Below are positions 6,767 through 11,936 of a stretch of 11,936 bases of DNA, piece after piece. The number at the start of each line of letters is the position of its first letter. Within the stretch, counting starts at the first letter, position 1. The stretch is from DASZTV01 sp036267875 (GTDB taxonomy: Bacteria; Actinomycetota; Actinomycetes; JAFAQI01), in NCBI GenBank assembly GCA_036267875.1, contig DATAVE010000092.1, positions 1-11,936 of the forward strand, written 5' to 3'. A program made the translations under genes and the position numbers. The notes beneath the pieces are model-generated. The model saw only the letters and a list, made by a program, of their open reading frames with translations. It was not told where the DNA came from and searched no databases.

Positions 6767-7876
6767 ATGCGGATCTCCGTTGTCGGGGCGGGTGTCGCCG
6801 GACTGACCGCGGCGGTTGCTCTGCAGCGCGACGGTCACGACGTCCGTGTCCACGAGCAGGCATCGGAGCTCCGGACGGGTGGCTTCGGCTTCAACCTATG
6901 GACCAACGCGGTGTCGCCGCTTCACGCGCTCGGTGTGGCTGTGCCCGGGGAGCCGTTCGACCACGTGAACTTCCGCACCGGAGGGCGTCACCGCGTCACC
7001 ATGCGGATGACCTCTTCAGGTCAACCACACATGAACGTCGACCGGGGTGCGCTGCTTCGGTCGATCTACGACAACCTCGCGCCGGACACGGTGCGGTTCG
7101 ACGAGCGGTTGGACGATGCGACCCAGTTGCTAGCCGAAGGCGCAGATCTCGTCGTCGCTGCGGATGGCGTCGGTTCGCGGTTGCGACCCGATGCGGCGCT
7201 ACGCCGGAAGATCAGCAAGCCGTGGGCTGTCTGGCAGGCCGTCATCCCCGAGGGCGGTGCCCTCATCGAGGAGATGGGCGGCGCGATCGTCCTCGGCAAG
7301 GAGCGCTTCTACGGACTGTGGCGACACCCCAAGGGCGAGCTCTGCTGGTTCGTCGAAGCGCCGGCACTACCGACGGACACGACAGCCGACGAGCTGCTGG
7401 CCGGAGTCGCCGAGGACGAGGACCCGCTGGTCCGCAAGATCGCGGCGCTCACACCGGTCGATCGGCTCGGCCAATGGCTCGCGAGGGATCGACGACCGAC
7501 ACGACGCATCATCGGCGATCGAATCGTCGCAATCGGCGACGCGGCTCATCCGATGCTGCCGTGCATCGGACAGGGCGCCTGCACCTCCATCGAGGACGGC
7601 GTCGCACTCGCAGTCGCTCTACGTTCGACCTCTGTACAGGACGGGCTCGTTCGATACCGCCGCCGACGGCTGTCAGTGACGTCGACTCGCGTTGCGACCG
7701 CGCATCTCGCCTGCACATTGCGCCGACCGAGTCCCGCCGCGACGGCCGTCGCAGCAACTCCACTCGGCATCCCATTCGCATACGGCGCTGGCGCCTGGAT
7801 GCGCGTCATCAATCGAGCCGACAGGCGCCTACTGCGGCAGCTTGCGCCCGATGAGCCGAACCAGCCGATGAACTGA
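6767..7876 (+). CDS. FAD-dependent monooxygenase (group A, PHBH fold)
   Basis: A 369-residue aromatic-ring-hydroxylase-type flavoprotein. Seen: the N-terminal GxGxxG at 7-12 followed by Glu30, which binds the adenosine ribose; the DG motif ADLVVAADG at about 126-134, used for FAD and NAD(P)H; and the GD motif GDAAHPMLP at 257-265 followed by GQGACTSIEDGVALA. These three define single-component flavin monooxygenases that hydroxylate or epoxidise a cytoplasmic substrate with NAD(P)H and O2. It is rather compact for the family (usually about 380-400). ATG 6767 is chosen; GTG 6761 and ATG 6734 are in frame, but the latter overlaps the upstream remnant. No membrane segment is evident. Its stop shares a base with the next start (TGATG). 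The substrate is unknown. Confidence 0.88.
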   Translation: MRISVVGAGVAGLTAAVALQRDGHDVRVHEQASELRTGGFGFNLWTNAVSPLHALGVAVPGEPFDHVNFRTGGRHRVTMRMTSSGQPHMNVDRGALLRSIYDNLAPDTVRFDERLDDATQLLAEGADLVVAADGVGSRLRPDAALRRKISKPWAVWQAVIPEGGALIEEMGGAIVLGKERFYGLWRHPKGELCWFVEAPALPTDTTADELLAGVAEDEDPLVRKIAALTPVDRLGQWLARDRRPTRRIIGDRIVAIGDAAHPMLPCIGQGACTSIEDGVALAVALRSTSVQDGLVRYRRRRLSVTSTRVATAHLACTLRRPSPAATAVAATPLGIPFAYGAGAWMRVINRADRRLLRQLAPDEPNQPMN

Positions 7877-8343
7877 TGCGTCCAACCCACATGAGAGTTG
7901 GTCAGGGTCTAGGTCTTCTCGCGTCAGTGGTTCTGCTCGGCACCAGCTGCGCTACTGCCTCCGCGCAAACCATCTCCCAGCCGTCGATCCGAGGATCCGA
8001 GCTTTCGGGGTTCTCCTGCCATGGACACGTCATCGACTCGACTGACGCCGCGCCACCTCAGCAGGTGACGGCCTTCCGACTCTGCCCGCTCGAGTACCCA
8101 GGTCAGGCGGGTCGCACCGTGACCGTCAGGCCCGGCAACGCGCACTTCGCCCGACTGCGAACAGCGCTCGCCGCGCCCGACCAGCAGCCGAAGCGGGACC
8201 AGGTCTGCGCGATGTACGCCAACCTGCCACAACGAGTCCTCGCGCAGACGACGTCTGGGGTGGTGCTGGTCCACATCCCGACAGACAGCTGCGGCCACTA
8301 CCAGTCGGCAGCAGCCCTGGCGCTGGCCGCGGCGCGCGAGTAG
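7876..8343 (+). CDS. Predicted secreted lipoprotein, unknown function
   Basis: A 155-residue protein with an N-terminal export signal: a short positive region, a hydrophobic core (GLGLLASVVLLG, about 11-22) and LGTSC ending at Cys25, a plausible though imperfect lipobox (Gly rather than Leu/Val/Ile at -3). The mature part has four further cysteines (48, 70, 111, 139), which may form two disulfides outside the membrane. No domain is recognised; the general layout resembles small actinobacterial exported proteins of unknown function. ATG 7876 overlaps the preceding stop (TGATG), so it is likely translationally coupled to the monooxygenase. A second ATG at 7891 would give a more usual signal length. 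The next gene also encodes a lipoprotein, suggesting a paired cell-envelope role (inference). Confidence 0.72.
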   Translation: MRPTHMRVGQGLGLLASVVLLGTSCATASAQTISQPSIRGSELSGFSCHGHVIDSTDAAPPQQVTAFRLCPLEYPGQAGRTVTVRPGNAHFARLRTALAAPDQQPKRDQVCAMYANLPQRVLAQTTSGVVLVHIPTDSCGHYQSAAALALAAARE

Positions 8344-8378
8344 ACCAACCGTGGGCGGCCGGTCACCGTCACAGACGC

Positions 8379-9557
8379 GTGACCATCCCGCTACGTCGCT
8401 GCCTCGTTGCGGTCGCCGCATTCGCCATCACGTCGTGCTCGTCGGCGACGGCGCCGATCATCCCCGCGCCGATATCGGCCAACCCCCGCGCTCACCCGGT
8501 AACGACGAGCCTTCGGCAACTGGCGCCGATCGCCTTCCGTCAGCCGGCGAGGTCCCGGCCGCCGGCGATGCCCGAGACCTTGCTCGGATTCGGCTTCAGC
8601 GGCTCAGGACTGGACCACGTGTTGGATACGGCGACCGGCGTCGTAGGAGTTCCCCGGCTGCCGCTGGGATACTCGGCGCAGCGTTACCGGCGCTGGGAGA
8701 CCACGCCGTTCTACGGCGACGCGCTTCGAGTCGCGGATCGAGTGATCATCGGCGTGGGCCCAAAGGCCGGTGCAGCGCCGTGGCGCTTGTACTCGATCCC
8801 GTCCGACTTCGGTGCCGGCAAGATGCTGCGACTCCCAGCTGGCGACTACTTCGCGTCGAAGGACGGCGACAACGTCTGGATCACTTCGGAGGATCGCGGA
8901 GCGAGTCGAACAGCAATCGAGCGCAATCCCGACGACGGCGCGGTGGTGCGCGGGCCGATCACTCTGAAGTCACACCAGCAGCTCATCGCAGCGGTCGACA
9001 ACGGCCTGCTCAGTGAGCGCGTCGACAAGTGGCCAGGCGCCGAGCTGGATCTCCTCGACCCGGCGACCGGAGCTGTCGAGCGCGTGATCACGCGAGCGGC
9101 GACAAGCGACCAGGCGGTGCTCGGCGCAGCGGGAGACCTCGTGGTCTGGCAGGGCCCAGCCGGCTGCGAGATATGCCAGATTCACATCTCCAACCTGCGC
9201 ACCTTGCGTACCAGAGTGGTGAGCTGGCCGGCGCCGCAACGGCTCCTATGCGACAGCGCAGCCCTCTCGCCGGACACGCGGTGGCTCGCGGTCTCCTACG
9301 GCTGTCCCCGGCCGGACTTCAGCGGGCGAGCGCCGGTGGTCGTCGTCAACACGTCGACCGGCCGGGGCCACATCGTCCCAGGCTCTGCCGAAACCGGCGG
9401 TTCTGCGCCGATCTGGACGGCCGACAGCCGATGGCTGATCTGGCAGGACGATCGGGTTCTCGCGTACCGGATAGGTGCCCGCCGACCGCACCTCCTCGCC
9501 ACGCCAGGCGGCGTAATGAGCGAGCTGCTCCAGGGATGGGCTAGCCGAGCCGGGTGA
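8379..9557 (+). CDS. Predicted lipoprotein with TolB/WD40-like beta-propeller features
   Basis: A 392-residue exported protein. Residues 1-20 read as a lipoprotein signal: two Arg, the core LVAVAAFAI and the lipobox ITSC with Cys20. A Ser/Ala/Pro-rich linker follows (about 21-65). The body contains repeating beta-strand phrases such as LDLLDPATGAVERV, LSPDTRWLAVSYG and IWTADSRWLIWQ, which resemble the xSPDGxWLAF signature of TolB-type propeller blades. Cysteine pairs (CEIC, and the Cys in RLLC and YGC) may be oxidised outside the cell. It starts with GTG at 8379, 35 bp after the previous lipoprotein, with no strong ribosome site. Its last 17 bases overlap the convergent VOC gene. Function is unknown; a surface scaffold or sensor is a guess from the fold only. 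Confidence 0.75.
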   Translation: MTIPLRRCLVAVAAFAITSCSSATAPIIPAPISANPRAHPVTTSLRQLAPIAFRQPARSRPPAMPETLLGFGFSGSGLDHVLDTATGVVGVPRLPLGYSAQRYRRWETTPFYGDALRVADRVIIGVGPKAGAAPWRLYSIPSDFGAGKMLRLPAGDYFASKDGDNVWITSEDRGASRTAIERNPDDGAVVRGPITLKSHQQLIAAVDNGLLSERVDKWPGAELDLLDPATGAVERVITRAATSDQAVLGAAGDLVVWQGPAGCEICQIHISNLRTLRTRVVSWPAPQRLLCDSAALSPDTRWLAVSYGCPRPDFSGRAPVVVVNTSTGRGHIVPGSAETGGSAPIWTADSRWLIWQDDRVLAYRIGARRPHLLATPGGVMSELLQGWASRAG

Positions 9558-9783
9558 CCGACAGGTTGTTGCCGTCGGGGCCTTCGTAGAGGAGCGGCTC
9601 GACGCCTGCTGCCCGCAGCGCGGTGACCGCCGTCACCGAAAGCGGCGCGCCGTTTGCGTCGAAGACACAGTGATGGGGCGACGACGTCGTGCACGGCAGA
9701 CCGAGTCGCTCGAAGAACTCACGCGACCGGTCGAGGTCGGTCGACGGCAGGAATCCGACGTACTGGGCGTGCTCGAGCACCAT
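9541..9783 (-). CDS. VOC/glyoxalase-like protein, internally shortened
   Basis: An 80-residue protein. The N-terminus (AQYVGFLPSTDLDRSREFFERLGLP) and CVFDANG are typical of one vicinal-oxygen-chelate module, and the end GPDGNNLSVTRLG is the usual last strand of a VOC protein. Intact relatives are about 115-125 residues. Here the part between SVTAV and ALRAAG, and the part between LLYEG and GPDGN, are too short, so the central strands and probably a metal-ligand Glu are missing while the frame is kept. Alternative frames do not supply the missing pieces. It is either a decaying gene or an unusually small VOC. ATG 9783 is used; the gene is divergent from the membrane protein (52 bp between) and convergent with the lipoprotein (17-bp overlap). 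Confidence 0.62.
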   Translation of the reverse strand: MVLEHAQYVGFLPSTDLDRSREFFERLGLPCTTSSPHHCVFDANGAPLSVTAVTALRAAGVEPLLYEGPDGNNLSVTRLG

Positions 9784-9835
9784 CGCGGCATCGTCGCGTG
9801 CCGTCCGAATGCAGTGCCTGCGTCATCCTTGTCCG

Positions 9836-10330
9836 GTGACGACCGACGCAAGCAGTACGCCGCGGGTAGCGACACCCGCGGAGGTCCGGCAGACGTTCCG
9901 CGAGGATCTGCATCCGGGCGAGCGCGCCACCCTGACCTCGTGGCTGGCTTTCACCACCACGTTCGTCGGCATACGCGCCCTGACTCACAGTATCCGCGCC
10001 GGGCGCGGACCGTTCCGCAATCTCTCGGTCGGTGGTCAGCATCTGCACCACTACATGTGGGGCATCGGTCTGCTGGCTGGCGTCGGTGCAGTTGCCGTCA
10101 GCGGATCTGAGGAGCTGAAGCGACATCCGTCGCTCTCAGTCGCGTACGGCAGTGGGCTGGCGTTGATCGTCGACGAGTTCGCACTGCTCCTCGATCTCCG
10201 CGACGTGTACTGGGCGAAGGAAGGCCGCGTCTCGGTAGATGTAGGAGTTGGCGTCATCGCGGTCACCGGATCGGCGCTGGCATCGGTCCCGCTGTGGGCC
10301 CGCCTCCGCGAGCGCCGTCACAGCCGCTAG
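9836..10330 (+). CDS. Small integral membrane protein, actinobacterial conserved hypothetical
   Basis: 164 residues from GTG 9836. Four hydrophobic segments are visible at about 33-50, 73-90, 101-120 and 135-153, separated by short polar loops. Conserved-looking features are HLHH at 69-72 before segment two, and DEFALLLDL at 113-121 followed by VYWAKEG, an acidic/aromatic loop after segment three. I recall this histidine and DEFAL pattern from membrane proteins of unknown function in other actinobacteria. The longer open frame back to 9689 is rejected because it runs through the divergent VOC gene. No strong ribosome site precedes the GTG. The buried acids and histidines could bind a metal or move protons, but this is speculation. 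Confidence 0.75.
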   Translation: MTTDASSTPRVATPAEVRQTFREDLHPGERATLTSWLAFTTTFVGIRALTHSIRAGRGPFRNLSVGGQHLHHYMWGIGLLAGVGAVAVSGSEELKRHPSLSVAYGSGLALIVDEFALLLDLRDVYWAKEGRVSVDVGVGVIAVTGSALASVPLWARLRERRHSR

Positions 10331-10352
10331 TCACACCACACCTGAGTGCGCC

Positions 10353-10365
10353 TAGCCTGAGGTTG
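10353..10365 (+). promoter_or_regulatory. Candidate leaderless promoter (-10 TAGCCT)
   Basis: TAGCCT at 10353-10358 fits TANNNT and is 6 nt from the GTG at 10365, the spacing expected if transcription starts at the start codon. No ribosome site is present between them. No convincing -35 box is seen upstream. Confidence 0.45.
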
Positions 10366-10724
10366 TGACGAGCCTGCTCGTGTACGACGGCGACTGCGGC
10401 TTCTGCACGACGGCGGTCGGCATCGCCAAGCGGCGCATCGGATCAACCGCCGAGATGCAGCCGTGGCAGCGACTCGACCTCGACACCCTCGGGCTCACCC
10501 AGGCCCAATGCGAGCAAGCCGTGCAGTACCGCGACCGAAACGGGCATTGGACGTCGGCCGGTCACGCTGCCGCCGAGCTGCTCCGTGAGGCGCCACGGCC
10601 CTGGCCATGGCTCGGCGGCTTCTTGGAGCTGCCGGTCGCATCTTGGCTGACCGAGCGGATCTACGAGCTGGTCTCTGCCAACCGCCATCGCCTCCCTGGC
10701 GGCACCCCGGCCTGCCGCACCTGA
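10365..10724 (+). CDS. DCC family (DUF393) thiol-disulfide oxidoreductase-like protein
   Basis: A 119-residue protein of usual family length. Seen: YDGDCGFC at 7-14, the defining motif with a CxxC pair (Cys11, Cys14); an internal Trp-containing strand (QPWQRLDLDTLGL); GHAAAELL in the middle; and the family ending NRHRLPGGTPACR. The DCC/DUF393 family is predicted to have a thioredoxin-like fold and is commonly annotated as thiol-disulfide oxidoreductase; the biochemical role is poorly known. It has no signal peptide, so it is likely cytoplasmic. GTG 10365 is chosen from the match to the motif and the -10 box upstream. The gene ends 8 bp before the double palindrome at 10733-10803 and is convergent with the SDR at 10809-11723. 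Confidence 0.88.
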   Translation: MTSLLVYDGDCGFCTTAVGIAKRRIGSTAEMQPWQRLDLDTLGLTQAQCEQAVQYRDRNGHWTSAGHAAAELLREAPRPWPWLGGFLELPVASWLTERIYELVSANRHRLPGGTPACRT

Positions 10725-10732
10725 CCGGGCGG

Positions 10733-10803
10733 ATGGCACATAGGTATCGCTATAGGGATACCTATGTGCCATAGGTACAGGTAGGGCAATACCTATGTGC
10801 CAT
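10733..10803. repeat. Tandem pair of 31-bp palindromic repeats (possible bidirectional terminator or binding site)
   Basis: The unit CATAGGTA-N12-TACCTATG-TGC occurs twice head to tail, at 10739-10769 and 10770-10800; the 8-bp arms are identical and the 12-bp centres differ. Around the first unit the symmetry extends to 16-bp perfect arms (10733-10748 and 10757-10772) with an 8-nt loop, a very stable potential hairpin. The 15-mer ATACCTATGTGCCAT is present at 10758-10772 and 10789-10803, and inverted at 10733-10747. The block fills the 84-bp gap between convergent genes and is more AT-rich than its surroundings. No T-run follows on either strand. It may end transcription from both sides, bind a protein, or be a mobile palindromic element. 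Confidence 0.85.
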
Positions 10804-10808
10804 TCGCT

Positions 10809-11723
10809 CTAGAGCTTGAGGTCATTGCCTACTGCGAAGCCGTGCCGGTTGCCGTCACCGAGGAACGCGCCGACGCTCTGCGAGAGCTCATCGACTGTCC
10901 AGGTCTCGCCCCCTGCTGCGAACGCCGCATCCAGCGATGGCGCCTTCATCACACCGACCTTGCCGCCGGAGACGACGAACACGTTGCCGGTGACGTGGTC
11001 CGCCCCGCGCGTGCCGAGCCAGACGACAACCGGCGACACGTGCTCGATCGCCCACGGGTCGATCTCGTCACCCTCGGGCGCGGCCGGGAACGTCGCCTCG
11101 GTCATCGCCGTCCGTGCTCGGGGCGCGATCGCGTTCGCCCGTACGCCGTACCGGGCACAACCGTTAGCAATCGACAACGTCAGCAGAGCGATCCCGGCCT
11201 TGGCCGCCGAGTAGTTCGGCTGACCGGCCGAGCCGAACAGGAACGCCTCCGAGGCGGTGTTGACCACGCGCGCCCAGACCGGTCCGTCTTCGGTCTTCGA
11301 CTTGTCGCGCCAGTACGCCGTGGCCGCCTGACACGTCGCGGCGTGACCACGAAGGTGCACCCGAATGACGGTGTCCCACTCGTCGGCGGAGACGCCGAAG
11401 ATCATCCGGTCGCGCAGCACGCCCGCGTTGTTCACGAGCACGTTGAGGTCGCCGTACTCATCGACCGCCCGGCGCACCAGCCCAGTAGCGAAGTCCCAGT
11501 CACCGATGTCACCTGGGACGCCGACGGCCTCGCCGCCTGCGGCACGGATCTCGGCGGCAACCGACTCAGCCGCCTCACCGATGTCGTTGACCACGACCTT
11601 CGCGCCAGCGGCGCCAAGCGCCAATGCCTCGGCACGACCAAGCCCGACGCCGGCCCCGGTGACAACCGCAACACCGCCGGCCAGCTCCTGGCCGGTGAAC
11701 GACGGAACGAGTGCCTTGACCAT
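10809..11723 (-). CDS. SDR family 3-hydroxyacyl-CoA / hydroxysteroid dehydrogenase (Rv3502c-like)
   Basis: A 304-residue SDR with a C-terminal extension beyond the normal 250. Seen: TGAGVGLG at 22-29, VVVNDIG at 43-49, NNAG at 98-101, catalytic Ser158, Tyr171 and Lys175 (YSAAK), and PRARTAMT after the sixth strand. The sequence resembles M. tuberculosis Rv3502c (recalled as about 317 aa), a KstR-regulon protein next to fadE26-fadE27-fadD17 and related to the dehydrogenase part of peroxisomal multifunctional enzyme 2. It probably oxidises a 3-hydroxyacyl-CoA made from the enoyl-CoA of the FadE enzyme, with NAD. ATG 11723 overlaps the thiolase stop (TGATG), so the two are coupled: dehydrogenase and thiolase are successive beta-oxidation steps. 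It is paralogous to the partial SDR at 1-311. Confidence 0.92.
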   Translation of the reverse strand: MVKALVPSFTGQELAGGVAVVTGAGVGLGRAEALALGAAGAKVVVNDIGEAAESVAAEIRAAGGEAVGVPGDIGDWDFATGLVRRAVDEYGDLNVLVNNAGVLRDRMIFGVSADEWDTVIRVHLRGHAATCQAATAYWRDKSKTEDGPVWARVVNTASEAFLFGSAGQPNYSAAKAGIALLTLSIANGCARYGVRANAIAPRARTAMTEATFPAAPEGDEIDPWAIEHVSPVVVWLGTRGADHVTGNVFVVSGGKVGVMKAPSLDAAFAAGGETWTVDELSQSVGAFLGDGNRHGFAVGNDLKL

Positions 11724-11936
11724 CAGCGATCCACTCCCAGCATCACGGCCGACGTCGGTACGCCGGTGCCACCGGTCACGAGCACATGCTCAGCGCCGTC
11801 CACCTGGTTGACCGACGTGCCACGCACCTGACGCACACCTTCGGCGACACCGTTCATGCCGTGCAAGTAGGCCTCGCCGAGCTGCCCGCCGTGGGTATTG
11901 ATCGGCAGCCGACCGCCCATCTCGATCGCGCCGTCG
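11723..11936 (-). CDS. SCP-x/Ltp-type thiolase (lipid-transfer protein), C-terminal part
   Basis: The last 70 codons of a gene that enters from the right edge. The residues GGRLPINTHGGQLGEAYLHGMNG, then RGTSVNQV, then VLVTGGTGVPTS are the C-terminal signature of non-specific lipid-transfer proteins and SCP-x thiolases such as Ltp2-Ltp4; the His of NTHGG is the active-site histidine of this group. These enzymes perform thiolytic or retro-aldol cleavage of acyl-CoAs; in steroid degraders several work with a DUF35 (OB-fold) partner. Which reaction applies cannot be told from the tail alone. TGA at 11725-11723 overlaps the ATG of the downstream SDR, so they form one operon. Confidence 0.9.
   Translation of the reverse strand, partial: DGAIEMGGRLPINTHGGQLGEAYLHGMNGVAEGVRQVRGTSVNQVDGAEHVLVTGGTGVPTSAVMLGVDR

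Noticed and set aside
8351..9016. 221-codon plus-strand ORF overlapping the second lipoprotein
   Set aside because: The overlapping frame from 8379 has a lipobox, propeller-like phrases and runs the full length; this one is a shadow.
10733..10803. CRISPR array
   Set aside because: Only two units, each a palindrome, joined without a separate unique spacer of usual length, and no cas genes nearby.
10797..11831. 344-codon plus-strand ORF opposite the Rv3502c-like SDR
   Set aside because: Arg/Asp-rich shadow translation with no family motif; the minus frame holds the full SDR motif set.
1..11936. tRNA, rRNA, insertion sequence, integrase or attachment site
   Set aside because: No cloverleaf, ribosomal sequence, transposase motif or terminal repeat was seen; nearly all space is filled by the genes listed.

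Overview
The window looks like chromosome from a high-GC actinobacterium. GC content is high throughout, third codon positions are GC-rich, several genes start with GTG, and some genes look leaderless. Gene content points to steroid (sterol side-chain) or related acyl-CoA catabolism of the kind known from Mycobacterium and Rhodococcus. The species cannot be named from the sequence alone.

Layout. (i) 1-1104, minus strand: two short-chain dehydrogenases (SDRs), the first cut by the window edge. (ii) 1105-1159: a 55-bp divergent control region with a perfect 19-bp palindrome placed between two opposed promoter candidates. (iii) 1160-5812, plus strand: a tight operon of a large acyl-CoA dehydrogenase, a small partner acyl-CoA dehydrogenase, an acyl-CoA synthetase and an extended SDR; neighbouring genes are 5 bp or less apart or overlap by 4 bp. 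The first three match the gene order fadE26-fadE27-fadD17 of M. tuberculosis, where the two FadE proteins form the heterotetrameric ChsE4-ChsE5 enzyme. (iv) 5809-6756: a decayed stretch with an orphan signal peptide, a frameshifted C-terminal fragment of a GMC oxidoreductase, and a shortened protein resembling a tocopherol-cyclase-like family. (v) 6767-9557, plus strand: an FAD-dependent monooxygenase and two predicted lipoproteins. (vi) 9541-10724: a shortened VOC/glyoxalase-like protein (minus), a small membrane protein and a DCC-family (DUF393) protein (plus). (vii) 10733-10803: a tandem pair of 31-bp palindromic repeats between convergent genes. (viii) 10809-11936, minus strand: an SDR related to Rv3502c, preceded by the C-terminus of an SCP-x/Ltp-type thiolase whose stop overlaps its start.

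How it fits together (inference): the synthetase would load a sterol-derived carboxylic acid onto CoA, the paired FadE proteins would introduce the alpha,beta double bond, and the SDRs and thiolase are suited to the later beta-oxidation steps. The palindrome could let one TetR-type repressor control the FadE operon and the divergent SDR pair together. Between the two intact catabolic blocks, genes are shortened or broken. I see no new defence or mobile system. The most interesting items are the double palindrome at 10733-10803, the shared operator at 1128-1146, and the group of internally deleted genes.
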